The position numbers and the translations under genes are program-made. Shown one piece after another: positions 27,257-35,239 of a stretch of DNA of 64,000 bases. Origin of the DNA: Sphingomonas sp. Y38-1Y (GTDB lineage: Bacteria; Pseudomonadota; Alphaproteobacteria; Sphingomonadales; Sphingomonadaceae); contig NZ_CP135916.1 of NCBI RefSeq assembly GCF_032391395.1, positions 1,488,001 to 1,552,000 of the forward strand, in the 5' to 3' direction. The first letter of the stretch is position 1; each line of letters starts with the position of its first letter. A model generated the notes under the pieces. That model was not told the DNA's origin, searched no databases, and saw only the letters and a program-made list of their open reading frames with translations.

Positions 27257-27465
27257 CAGCGCGTCCTCCGGCTACGCTCGAGGACGGGGCGGTGCCCTTC
27301 CGCATCGAAGGCACCCGATGGCGGTTGATCCTCGAACGGGATCGACCGGATGCCCTGATCGGCATGGTCGTCGTTTTCGGGATGATGCGGGCTGTCGGCG
27401 TTCGCCTGCTTGAGGCGCAGCGCCTCTTCGGTCAGGGCACGCTGATCGCGCGGTTCGGTCGCCAT
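27256..27465 (-). CDS. Small charged hydrophilic protein, unknown
   Basis: The 69-residue product starts at ATG 27465 with GGAG eight bases upstream. It is rich in His, Asp, Glu and Arg, has no hydrophobic segment and is probably disordered. No family is recognised. It is coupled to the hibernation-factor-like gene by a TGATG overlap, which suggests a joint stress or stationary-phase function. A longer in-frame reading from 27522 has no good ribosome-binding site. Confidence 0.55.
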   Translation of the reverse strand: MATEPRDQRALTEEALRLKQANADSPHHPENDDHADQGIRSIPFEDQPPSGAFDAEGHRPVLERSRRTR

Positions 27466-27558
27466 GAGGGGTCTCCTTTCCGGCGGCATCGATCGACGGT
27501 GATCGGCCTTCACATGGGTCAATGCGTGAAGGCGCTGATGTCTCCCGACTTTCTCGAC

Positions 27559-29643
27559 CTAGTAGATCCCGTCGATCTCCACGGTCAGGCGCGGCGCGGG
27601 CGGGTTGAGGAGGAGGCTGTTGCGATCGGCGAGGCCCGCCTCGATCCCGCGCAGTCGCTGATAGCGCTCGGCGGCGGCGGCGGCGGTGGCGTCGGGATCG
27701 CGCAGGATCGTCGGCTTGAGAAAGATGAACAGCGTTCGCTTCTGGCGCTGCTCCTGGCGCGACTTGAACAGCTCGCCGACCAGCGGGATGTCGCCGAGGA
27801 TCGGCACCTGGCTGCGCGCGCGGATATAATCGTCGTTGATGAGCCCGCCGAGCACGATCGTGCGGCCGTTGTCAGCCAGCACCGTCGTGTTGATCGCACG
27901 GCGATTGGTGATGAGGTCGGCCGCCTGGTTGAGCTGCGTCGTCGCGATCGTCGAGGCTTCCTGGCTTACCTCCAGCCGGATCGTGTCGCCCGCGTTGACG
28001 CGCGGCAGGACGCGGAGGGTAATGCCCACGTCCTTGCGCTCGATCGAGGTATAGGGCGCGGCGCCATTGTTGTTGGTGAGCACCGATCCGGTCACGAACG
28101 GCACTTCCTGCGCCACCACGAACTCACCCACCTTGTTGTCGAGCACCGTCACCGATGGCGTCGAGAGCAGGTTTGCCTTGGTCGAGGTGCCGAGCGCCTG
28201 GACGAGAATCGAGAAGTCGTTGCCGAACGCGATATTGCCGGTCAGGCCGCCGGTCAGTAGCGCACCTGCGGGCACGCCTAAGGTCTGGAGGATCGTCCCC
28301 AGCGACACCCCTGCGCCCGGCGAACCGAAGCTGGTCGCCACTCCCTCAACCTGGTCGAGCACGGTGCCCGCGCTGCCGATCTGCACCGCCAGCCGCTCGG
28401 CCTCGTCGCCGGTGATCTCGGCGATCGCGGCTTCCAGCAGCACCTGCGGACGGCGGACGTCGAGGTCGGCAATCAGCGTGTCCATCCCCGCCATCGCGCT
28501 CGGCGTGCCGCGCACGACGATGGCGTTGATGTCGGGGGCAGGCTGGACGGTAAGGTCGGGGGTGGAAAAGCCCTGCGGCGTCGCCTCGCGCTCGTTCTGG
28601 CCGACCGTCGAGATGGTCGAGCCGCCACCGGCGCTGCCGCCGTTCAGGCCGCCAACGGCGCCCAGCGCCTGCTGGTTGCTCTGGTTGACCAGGCCGGCGA
28701 GCGCCGCGGTCGGGCTGCGATTGGCGTTGGTGCCGAGGCCGCCGCGCGTGCCGCGCGACTGAAGGCTTCGCGCGACGGGGTTGGTCGCTTCCGCTTCCTG
28801 GCCCAGCACGCCGCGCATCACCTCCGTCACGCTTTCGGCATCGGCATAGTTGAGGCGGAAGACGCGGGTGATCGGCGTCGCGCCGCCCGGCGTGTCGAGC
28901 GACAGCGCGATCCGGCGCGCCTCCGCCACCGCCGAAGGGGTGCCGCGCACGACGACGACGTTGCTGCGCGGATCGCCCGCGACACGCGCGCCGCCCGCTT
29001 CGCGTTCGCCGAGCACCTGGCCGATCGCGGCGGCGACGTCCGCCGCCGAGCCGTTGCGCAAGGGGATGGTCGCGAAGCTCTGGCCGCCGCCGCCATCCAG
29101 GTTGCGCATCAGCGCCTCGATCCGACGGACATTGTCGGCATAGTCGGTGACGACAATCGCGTTGGGACTGGCGAGCGGCTCAACCGAGCCGAAGCTGGCG
29201 ACCAGCGGCCGCGCGATCCGCGCCGCCTCGCCCGCGGGCACGTTCGACAGGCGGATCATCCGCGTGGTCAGTTCCTGGCCGGACGCGGAGCGGCGGACGC
29301 CGCCGTCGCGCACCGCATTGGCCGCGGGCACGATCCGCCACGCGCGGCCCGAACGCACCGCGGCAAAGCCATTGGCGCGCAGCACCGACTGGAAAAGCTC
29401 CCAAACGCCGTCGGGCGACAGCGGCTGGGCCGAGGTGACGGTGACGACGCCCTTGACCGCTGGATCCAGGATCAGCGTGCGGCCGGTCAGGCGCGAAATC
29501 TGGTCGGCGACATCGGCGATCTCGACCCCGCGCATGTTGACGACGATGTCGCCCGGCGCCTCCTGTGCGGACAGCGCGATCGGCTGCGCGGCGGTGGCGA
29601 CGAGCGCGCAGGCGAGTAGGGTGCGGCGGAAAGCGTGGTTCAC
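27559..29643 (-). CDS. gspD: Type II secretion secretin GspD
   Basis: The 694-residue protein starts at GTG 29643 (AGAGAAG upstream) with a signal peptide ending LSA before QEAPG. N0 (DIVVNMRGVEIADVADQISRLTGRTLILDP) and the repeated N1-N3 domains follow, including the N3 insertion rich in Gly, Asn and Gln near residues 300-345. The secretin domain has VPFVTGS and GGLINDDYIRARSQVPILGDIPLVGELF. It forms the outer-membrane channel of the type II system. It ends the leftward gspG-H-I-C-D operon, 10 bases after gspC. Confidence 0.96.
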   Translation of the reverse strand: MNHAFRRTLLACALVATAAQPIALSAQEAPGDIVVNMRGVEIADVADQISRLTGRTLILDPAVKGVVTVTSAQPLSPDGVWELFQSVLRANGFAAVRSGRAWRIVPAANAVRDGGVRRSASGQELTTRMIRLSNVPAGEAARIARPLVASFGSVEPLASPNAIVVTDYADNVRRIEALMRNLDGGGGQSFATIPLRNGSAADVAAAIGQVLGEREAGGARVAGDPRSNVVVVRGTPSAVAEARRIALSLDTPGGATPITRVFRLNYADAESVTEVMRGVLGQEAEATNPVARSLQSRGTRGGLGTNANRSPTAALAGLVNQSNQQALGAVGGLNGGSAGGGSTISTVGQNEREATPQGFSTPDLTVQPAPDINAIVVRGTPSAMAGMDTLIADLDVRRPQVLLEAAIAEITGDEAERLAVQIGSAGTVLDQVEGVATSFGSPGAGVSLGTILQTLGVPAGALLTGGLTGNIAFGNDFSILVQALGTSTKANLLSTPSVTVLDNKVGEFVVAQEVPFVTGSVLTNNNGAAPYTSIERKDVGITLRVLPRVNAGDTIRLEVSQEASTIATTQLNQAADLITNRRAINTTVLADNGRTIVLGGLINDDYIRARSQVPILGDIPLVGELFKSRQEQRQKRTLFIFLKPTILRDPDATAAAAAERYQRLRGIEAGLADRNSLLLNPPAPRLTVEIDGIY

Positions 29644-29653
29644 GGATACTTCT

Positions 29654-30334
29654 CTAGCGTAGCGGGACGGTGAGCGTCATCGGCTTGCCGTCGCGAAGAA
29701 CCTGAAGTTGCGCCGAGCCGCTGGCCTGCGCCGCGGCGAACGCGGCCTGGTCGGCGGCACCGCGGCCGAGCGCCTGGCCGTTGACCGACTGGACAACGTC
29801 GCCCGGTCGCATCCCCGGCAGCGAGCCGCTGCCGATGCGATAGCCGCCATCGGTCGGCGTCGCATCAAGCCGCTGGAGCAGCGCGGCCGGATCGGGGAAG
29901 GCGAGGAACTCGACACGGCCGGCATTGTCGAGGAGGATGCGGTCGCGCTGGATCGACTGGATGGTCGCACCGCCGAGCGCCTCGCCGACGCGGACGGCGC
30001 GCGCGGTGCCGCCCGCCTCGCTGACATAGGCGACGGCGAAGCTCTGCGGGATCGCGAAGACCACGCCCTTCAGCACCAGCTGGATCGAGGTCGGGACTGC
30101 CTGTTCGGTCTGGGCCGCGCGGCCGAACGGGCTCCAGGCGAGCGCGGGCGATAGGTCCGGCGGCGGCACCGGGCGGCTGCCCGATGGAACGGTGATCGCG
30201 CCCTGCCCGGCATGACCCGCCAGCCGCCAGGTCAGGCCGGCGAGCGCGAACGCGACCGACACCACCATCACGCCCGTCACGAGATCGAGCGCAATTCGCT
30301 GTTGCCGGGGATTGAGGTCGAGCGCGCGCTTCAT
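29654..30334 (-). CDS. gspC: Type II secretion protein GspC with PDZ domain
   Basis: The 226-residue protein has a short cytoplasmic start, a membrane helix (about residues 16-38: LVTGVMVVSVAFALAGLTW) and a Pro-rich linker. The homology region LAWSPFGRA ... QLVLKGVVFA ... YVSEAGGTARAVRVGEAL binds GspD, and a C-terminal PDZ domain (GMRPGDVVQSVNGQALG) completes it. GspC couples the inner-membrane platform to the secretin. ATG 30334 overlaps the gspI stop (ATGA). gspC is not first in the cluster as in most systems. Confidence 0.93.
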   Translation of the reverse strand: MKRALDLNPRQQRIALDLVTGVMVVSVAFALAGLTWRLAGHAGQGAITVPSGSRPVPPPDLSPALAWSPFGRAAQTEQAVPTSIQLVLKGVVFAIPQSFAVAYVSEAGGTARAVRVGEALGGATIQSIQRDRILLDNAGRVEFLAFPDPAALLQRLDATPTDGGYRIGSGSLPGMRPGDVVQSVNGQALGRGAADQAAFAAAQASGSAQLQVLRDGKPMTLTVPLR

Positions 30335-30891
30335 GCGCCTTCTGCGTCCACGAAACCGTCGAGCGATGCAAGCGGCGAGGCCTGCCGGGCGCCGCTTTCG
30401 AACACGTCGATGCGCACGCGGCGGATGGCGGGATCGTCGGTCGCGCGCTCGGCGACGGCGATGCGCCAGCGGCGGCCCATCATCTCGACCTCGTTCGCGC
30501 CGTCGATCCGCGCCTCGATCTCGGCGAGGCGGTTCTCGGCGACCCACATCGCCGCTTGCCGCCCCTCCATCGCGCGGGTCGAGTCGATGTGCGTTTCGAC
30601 GGTGCGGACCAGCCCGACGGTGGCGATGGCGAGGATCGCGAGCGCGACGAGCGCCTCGATGAGGGAGAAGCCGGCGGTTGCGTCGTTCGGGGCACGTCCT
30701 TCGACAGGCTCAGGACGAACGGAGTGGGTGGGCCCCGAGCCCCCTCCATCGTTCGTCCTGAGCCTGTCGAAGGACGTGCCAAGAGCGATGCGGCGTGTGG
30801 CTGAACCACCCCCGTTCGTCCTGAGCTTGTCGAAGGACGTGTCCAAAACGCTGCGCCCAGTTTGGGGCCGAGGGAGAACGCGCACCCTCAT
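30331..30891 (-). CDS. gspI: Minor pseudopilin GspI with a repeat-extended leader
   Basis: The mature part (residues 75-186) is a normal GspI: cleavage site G74-F75, SLIEALVALAILAI with Glu at +5, then VRTVETHIDSTRAMEGRQAAMWVAENRLAEIEA. The only plausible start is ATG 30891, which overlaps the gspH stop (ATGA); between it and the cleavage site the frame runs through three copies of a 30-bp repeat (30691-30844). The predicted leader is therefore 74 residues, against roughly 6-25 usual, and includes FDKLRTN and FDRLRTN from translated repeats. GspI is a tip pseudopilin; whether this leader is inserted and cleaved correctly is unknown. Confidence 0.9.
   Translation of the reverse strand: MRVRVLPRPQTGRSVLDTSFDKLRTNGGGSATRRIALGTSFDRLRTNDGGGSGPTHSVRPEPVEGRAPNDATAGFSLIEALVALAILAIATVGLVRTVETHIDSTRAMEGRQAAMWVAENRLAEIEARIDGANEVEMMGRRWRIAVAERATDDPAIRRVRIDVFESGARQASPLASLDGFVDAEGA
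30691..30844. repeat. Three copies of a 30-bp sphingomonad-type repeat inside gspI
   Basis: The motif GTTCGTCCTGAGC(C/T)TGTC followed by GAAGGACGTG occurs at 30751-30780 and, with one C-to-T change, at 30814-30844. It lies in the opposite direction at 30691-30720. The first two form a perfect 30-bp inverted repeat around a 30-base spacer. All three lie within the gspI leader region. From memory, similar elements are frequent in sphingomonad genomes. Confidence 0.9.
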
Positions 30892-31571
30892 GTTCCCGGC
30901 ACCACGCGGGCGGTGAGGCCGTCATAGGCGACGCTGACCGACTGGCCGCGCTCGGCGATGACAGCGATCAGCGGCTTGCCCGACCCCTCGGGGCCGAGCA
31001 CGACCGGCGGCTTGGCCGACAGCCGCATCGTCATGCCGCCGGGGAGCGGATGAAAGCCGAGCGCGTCGCCGCCCACCGGCTGCCACGTCTGGCCGTCGAA
31101 GCGCGCGAAGCCGTAGCCGGTCTTCTCAGCGGTGAAGGCGACGAGGGCGTCGCCGAGCATCGCGTCGTCGGCAGCGGCCTGAAGCCGTTCGGCAAGCCGC
31201 TGCGCCTCGCTCTGTACGGACGGCGCGCGAGTGGCGGCGCCGATTCCGAGCGTGACCGCACCGGCCGCGACCGCAATGATCGCGAGGACGATCAGCATCT
31301 CGATCAGGGTCATGCCGGATTGCCCCCCGGCCGACGCGCCACCGTGCTCCCGCGAAGGCGGGAGCCCAGGGCCAAGCAGGACCGGCCGCCATTGCGCTCT
31401 TGACCCAAGGCTCCCGCCTTCGCGGGAGCACGGGACCTTTCCTGCATGATCGTCACCCCGGACTTGTTCCGGGGTCCACCGGACCGCAAGTGCCGCGGCG
31501 GCCGGGTACGCGGCAAGGTGGACCCCGGAACAGGTCCGGGGTGACGAAGAAGGACGAGATGGGAGGCTCAC
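30888..31571 (-). CDS. gspH: Pseudopilin GspH with a repeat-extended or disrupted leader
   Basis: The mature sequence starts after Gly86: MTLIEMLIVLAIIAVAAGAV with Glu at +5, then SEAQRLAERLQAAADDAMLGDALVAF and a beta-rich globular end, as in GspH. The only ATG/GTG/TTG start in this frame upstream of the cleavage site is GTG 31571, giving an 86-residue leader encoded across two palindromic repeats (31342-31433 and 31451-31546). An ATG overlapping the gspG stop (31608) reads only 11 codons before a stop in another frame and may be the relic of the original start. The gene may thus be functional with a long leader or impaired. It overlaps gspI by four bases. Confidence 0.82.
   Translation of the reverse strand: MSLPSRPSSSPRTCSGVHLAAYPAAAALAVRWTPEQVRGDDHAGKVPCSREGGSLGSRAQWRPVLLGPGLPPSREHGGASAGGQSGMTLIEMLIVLAIIAVAAGAVTLGIGAATRAPSVQSEAQRLAERLQAAADDAMLGDALVAFTAEKTGYGFARFDGQTWQPVGGDALGFHPLPGGMTMRLSAKPPVVLGPEGSGKPLIAVIAERGQSVSVAYDGLTARVVPGT
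31342..31433. repeat. Palindromic repeat with perfect 25-bp arms, in gspH leader
   Basis: Arms at 31342-31366 and 31409-31433 are exact reverse complements (core CTCCCGCGAAGGCGGGAG) separated by 42 bases. A diverged relative lies at 56498-56627. There is no transposase nearby; it looks like a non-autonomous REP/MITE-type element. Confidence 0.88.
31451..31546. repeat. Palindromic GTCACCCCGGA-type repeat, in gspH leader
   Basis: Two 30-base arms (31451-31480 and 31517-31546) pair with a single mismatch that still allows G-U. The same element recurs between gspE and gspF (35130-35224) and, more diverged, at 54253-54338. It lies 18 bases from the 25-bp-arm element. Confidence 0.88.
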
Positions 31572-31607
31572 GTCAGTGCCGCTGGCAAAGCGCGACCGCG
31601 CGCCGCA

Positions 31608-32084
31608 TCACTTCTTGCCGTCGAGGTCCGCGTCTAGGCCCTCGCCGCCCGGCTTGCCGTCTTTGCCCAGCGACTTGAGCGTGAAGGTGCCGCCCTCCGC
31701 GCTATACTGATAGGGATTGCCCCAGGGGTCCGCCGGCACTTCGCCGAGATAGCCGTCGCCCGACCAGTTCGACGGGATCGGCGGGGTCGAGGGTTTTTCG
31801 GCCAGCGCCTTCAGCCCCTGCGCCGTCGTCGGATAGTCGCCATTGTCGAGGCGGTACATCTTGAGCGCGGCGGAGATGGTGCGGATGTCGGTGTTGGCGA
31901 CGGTCACCCGCGCCTCGTCCGGGCGGCCGATGACGTTGGGGACGATCAGCGCGGCGACGAGCGCGATGATCGCCAGCACCACGATCATCTCGACGAGCGT
32001 CAGGCCCGCTTCGGTGTCCCGTGGAAGACGCGATTGCGCGGCGTCGTCGCGGCTGTCATGAAACTGTTTCAAAAGGATGTGCAT
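31608..32084 (-). CDS. gspG: Major pseudopilin GspG
   Basis: The 158-residue protein has a 27-residue leader ending EAG, then LTLVEMIVVLAIIALVAALIVPNV with Glu at +5. The globular domain of the major pseudopilin follows: TDIRTISAALKMYRLDNGDYPTTAQGLKAL, WSGDGYLGEVPADPWGNPYQY and a calcium-loop-like end with Asp residues (GLDADLDG). GspG polymerises into the periplasmic pseudopilus. It is the first gene of the leftward operon; its ATG (32084) lies about 10 bases from the opposing gspL start. Confidence 0.95.
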   Translation of the reverse strand: MHILLKQFHDSRDDAAQSRLPRDTEAGLTLVEMIVVLAIIALVAALIVPNVIGRPDEARVTVANTDIRTISAALKMYRLDNGDYPTTAQGLKALAEKPSTPPIPSNWSGDGYLGEVPADPWGNPYQYSAEGGTFTLKSLGKDGKPGGEGLDADLDGKK

Positions 32085-32093
32085 CGCCGCCCC

Positions 32094-33170
32094 ATGCGTC
32101 GCCAGAATGAAAGCAATGTGACAGCCGGCTCGGAGCCATCCTCGCTCATCATAGACGAGGCGGGCGGCGCGGCAACCATGCTGGTGCCGGGCGAGGCGGT
32201 GCGGCTGCTCGCCGTCGACCTGCCGCTGCCGAGCCGGGCCAAGCGACTGGAAGCCTTGCCCTTTGCCGTCGAGGAGCTGATCGCCGATCCGCTCGACGCG
32301 GTGCACCTGGCGCTCGGGTCCGAACTGTCGCCGCGCCGCTTCCTGGTCGGCGTGGTCCGCCATGCGCAGATGCAGGCTTGGATCGAGGAAGCCGCGCTCG
32401 CCGGTCATCCCGACGCCGCCTTCGTCCCCGACGCGCTCGCGCTGCCCCGGCCGGACGCGGGCGAGTGGGCGGTCGAGCTTGGCGAGACGCGCGCGGTGGT
32501 GCGGACTGGCGACGGTACTGGCTTTGCGATGCCCGCGCCGATGATCGCTGCGGCGTGGGAAGCCGCGGGACGCCCGCCGATCCGCAACTATGGCGCCCCT
32601 TTGCCTGAGGCGATGGCCGCGCTCCCTGCCGAGCTCGGCGAGCTGTCGCTGGCGCGGCGCATCGCGGAGCCGGCGCTCGATCTGCGTCAGGGCATTTACG
32701 GCCGCCGGCGGGCGGCGTCGCTGCCCGGCTGGGGACGGCGGCTGTTCTGGGTGGGGGCGATCGGGCTGACTGCGCATGTCGGCATCGCCGCCGCCGATAC
32801 GATGATGCTGCGCGCGATCGCCGACCGGCGCGAGGACGATACGCGAATGCTTGTGGCCACGGCCTCGCCCGGAACGCCAACGACTGGCGACGACCTTGCC
32901 GGCACGGTCGCCGACTTGCTGCCCGAACCCAAGCGATACAGCGCGTTCCTGCCGCTATTGTCGCGCGTTTCGGCGACACTGGCGCCGCTCAACGGCCAGA
33001 TGGCGGTGCGGGGCATCGGCTTTCGCGGCGACGCGCTGATGGTCGATCTGGAGCCGCTGCAACCGGGCTTGGCCGGGCGGCTGAGCGGGGCGATCAGCGA
33101 CGCGCGCCTGTCGGGCGAGGTCACGACGCTGCCGAACGGCACGCTCCGCCTGACCGCGAGGGGTGCATGA
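32094..33170 (+). CDS. gspL: Type II secretion platform protein GspL
   Basis: The roughly 358-residue protein has a cytoplasmic actin-like domain (RLLAVDLPLPSRAKRLEALPFAVEELIADPLDAVHLALG), which binds the GspE ATPase, then a membrane helix near residues 220-240 (LFWVGAIGLTAHVGIAAADTMM) and a periplasmic ferredoxin-like end (FLPLLSRVSATLAPLNGQMAVRGIGFRGDALMVDLE). The start is uncertain: ATG 32094 or GTG 32118; either leaves almost no intergenic DNA before the divergent gspG, so promoters must lie inside coding sequence. It overlaps gspM by four bases. Confidence 0.9.
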   Translation: MRRQNESNVTAGSEPSSLIIDEAGGAATMLVPGEAVRLLAVDLPLPSRAKRLEALPFAVEELIADPLDAVHLALGSELSPRRFLVGVVRHAQMQAWIEEAALAGHPDAAFVPDALALPRPDAGEWAVELGETRAVVRTGDGTGFAMPAPMIAAAWEAAGRPPIRNYGAPLPEAMAALPAELGELSLARRIAEPALDLRQGIYGRRRAASLPGWGRRLFWVGAIGLTAHVGIAAADTMMLRAIADRREDDTRMLVATASPGTPTTGDDLAGTVADLLPEPKRYSAFLPLLSRVSATLAPLNGQMAVRGIGFRGDALMVDLEPLQPGLAGRLSGAISDARLSGEVTTLPNGTLRLTARGA

Positions 33171-33661
33171 GGATCGAGCTTCGCGACCCCCGGCTCGACG
33201 CCGCGATCGCCCGGTTCGAGGGCTGGTGGGCGACGCTCAGCCAGCGCGAGCGCGTGCTGCTGACGGTGCTGGGACTGCTGATCGCGGGCGCGGCGCTGGT
33301 CTATGGCGTAATCAAGCCGCTCCAGGCCGCACGGGCGGAGGCGCGCGCCGACATCCGCACCTATGAGACGCTGTCCGCGCGCATCCGCGCCGTGGGCAAG
33401 CTCCAGCCGCAGACCGCGCAGCGCCGCACCGGCAGCCCGGTGGAGATCGTCCAGGCAGCGGCGCAGGCACAGGCGCTGTCGGTCGCGGTCGAGCCGCAGG
33501 GCGGGGGCGTGCGTGCGGTCGTGAGCGAGGGTGACTACGCAAAGGTCGTCGGCTGGCTCGCCGACCTCAGCCGGTCCTCAACGCTGGCGGTCACGTCGGC
33601 GCGGATCGTTCGGCGGCCGAACGCGGGCATGGTCGAGGCGCAAGTGAGCTTCGCGCCATGA
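33167..33661 (+). CDS. gspM: Type II secretion platform protein GspM
   Basis: The 164-residue protein has a helix WWATLSQRERVLLTVLGLLIAGAALVYGVIKPL leading into the membrane, the standard GspM start with SxRE. A coiled region and a ferredoxin-like domain (SPVEIVQAAAQAQALSVAVEPQGGGVRAVV ... KVVGWLADLSRS) follow. GspM dimerises and partners GspL. It overlaps gspL and gspE by four bases each. Confidence 0.92.
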   Translation: MRIELRDPRLDAAIARFEGWWATLSQRERVLLTVLGLLIAGAALVYGVIKPLQAARAEARADIRTYETLSARIRAVGKLQPQTAQRRTGSPVEIVQAAAQAQALSVAVEPQGGGVRAVVSEGDYAKVVGWLADLSRSSTLAVTSARIVRRPNAGMVEAQVSFAP

Positions 33662-35115
33662 CCGCGATGCTCCCCTATAGCTTCGCGCGCCGGCACGGCG
33701 TGGTGCTCCGCGAGAGCCCGGACGGTGCCGAATGTGTCCACCGCGCCGGCGTCGGCCTAGACGCACTGATTGAGGTGCAGCGGATCGCGCCGGCCGCGCG
33801 GCTGGTGCCGGTGGCGGACGAGGCGTTCGATGCGGCGCTCGGTGCCTCGTACGGCGACCGCGCGGCACAGGCGGCGGACTTCGAGATCGACGGCACCGAC
33901 CTTGCCGCACTGGCCGACTCCGCCGCGGCGGTCGACGATCTGCTCGACACCCGCGACGATTCGCCCGTCATCCGCCTCATCAACGCGTTGCTGCTCGAGG
34001 CGATCAAGGAGGGCGCGTCCGACGTTCACGTCGAGACGCAGGAAAAGCGGCTCGTCGTGCGCTTCCGCATCGACGGCGTGCTGCGCGACGTGGTCGAGCC
34101 GCAGCGCGCGCTCGCGCCGCTCCTCGTCAGCCGCATCAAGGTGATGGCCAAGCTCGACATCGCGGAGAAGCGCGTGCCGCAGGATGGCCGCGTGACGCTG
34201 CGCGTCGGCGGTCACGATGTCGACGCGCGCGTCTCGACGATCCCGACCCAGCATGGCGAGCGCGTGGTGATGCGATTGCTGGAGCGCGGGTCGATGACGC
34301 TCGACCTCGGCTCGCTGGGCATGAGCGAGCGCGATCGCACCGTTTTCACGCGGCTGCTGGAGCGGCCCCACGGCATCCTCCTCGTCACCGGGCCGACCGG
34401 GTCCGGCAAGACGACGACGCTCTATACGGCGCTCACCCGGCTCAACGACCGGCGGCGCAACGTCATGACGGTCGAGGACCCGATCGAGTATGAGCTGTCG
34501 GGCATTGCCCAGACGCAGGTCAATCCGCGCACCGACATGACGTTCGCGCGCGGGCTGCGCGCGATCCTTCGCCAGGATCCCGACGTCATCATGGTGGGCG
34601 AGATCCGCGACCAGGAGACGGCGCAGGTCGCGGTGCGATCGGCGATGACGGGGCATTTCGTCCTCTCGACTCTCCACACCAATTCGGCGGTGGGATCGGT
34701 GACGCGGCTGATCGACATGGGTGTCGAGCGCTATCTGCTCGCGCCGATGGTGGTCGGGTTGTGTGCGCAGCGGCTGGTGCGGCGGCTGTGCCAGACGTGC
34801 CGGCGCGAGGAAGTGGTGAGCGAGGGCGACGTGGCGATGGTCGGCGGCGGCCTTCGCGTTGGCGAGCCGATCTGGCGCGCCGAGGGATGCGATGCCTGCC
34901 ACGGCGACGGTTATCGCGGGCGGGCCGGCCTGTACGAGGTGGTGGCGATCGACGACCGCTTTCAGGCGATGATCCATGATGGCGCATCGGAGGCGGAACT
35001 CGAGCGGCATGCGCGGGCTGAGAACCCGTCGCTGCTGGACGACGGCATCGCCAAGCTGCGCGCAGGCCTGACGACGGTGGAGGAGGTCGCGCGGGTGACG
35101 CGCGAGGAGGCGTGA
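33658..35115 (+). CDS. gspE: Type II secretion ATPase GspE
   Basis: The 485-residue ATPase has an N-terminal GspL-binding region and then the core: Walker A GPTGSGKTT with K251, the Asp box MTVEDPIEYEL, Walker B DPDVIMVGEIRDQETA and the His box HFVLSTLHTNSA. The C-terminal zinc-binding Cys set CQTC ... CDACHGDGYRGRAGLYE is also present. It powers pseudopilus assembly from the cytoplasmic face. The gene starts on the gspM stop; about 125 bases containing a palindromic repeat separate it from gspF. Confidence 0.97.
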   Translation: MTAMLPYSFARRHGVVLRESPDGAECVHRAGVGLDALIEVQRIAPAARLVPVADEAFDAALGASYGDRAAQAADFEIDGTDLAALADSAAAVDDLLDTRDDSPVIRLINALLLEAIKEGASDVHVETQEKRLVVRFRIDGVLRDVVEPQRALAPLLVSRIKVMAKLDIAEKRVPQDGRVTLRVGGHDVDARVSTIPTQHGERVVMRLLERGSMTLDLGSLGMSERDRTVFTRLLERPHGILLVTGPTGSGKTTTLYTALTRLNDRRRNVMTVEDPIEYELSGIAQTQVNPRTDMTFARGLRAILRQDPDVIMVGEIRDQETAQVAVRSAMTGHFVLSTLHTNSAVGSVTRLIDMGVERYLLAPMVVGLCAQRLVRRLCQTCRREEVVSEGDVAMVGGGLRVGEPIWRAEGCDACHGDGYRGRAGLYEVVAIDDRFQAMIHDGASEAELERHARAENPSLLDDGIAKLRAGLTTVEEVARVTREEA

Positions 35116-35129
35116 CCTTGCATCTTCAT

Positions 35130-35224
35130 CGTCACCCCGGACTTGTTCCGGGGTCCACCGGCCCGCGTACCCAGCGGCGGCTTGGCTGGCGGCACGGTGG
35201 ACCCCGGGACAAGTCCGGGGTGAC
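35130..35224. repeat. Palindromic GTCACCCCGGA-type repeat between gspE and gspF
   Basis: The first arm (35130-35159) is identical to the arm at 31451-31480; the second (35196-35224) pairs with it nearly perfectly across a 36-base centre. As RNA it would form a long hairpin between the two genes and could reduce expression of gspF or stabilise the upstream message. Confidence 0.9.
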
Positions 35225-35239
35225 AGTTAGGGGGATCGC

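Noticed and set aside
30691..30844. Possible CRISPR-like array
   Set aside because: Only three copies in mixed orientation with unequal spacers, lying in a coding frame and without cas genes.
31342..31546. Possible insertion sequence
   Set aside because: Inverted arms exist, but no transposase frame lies inside or beside them.
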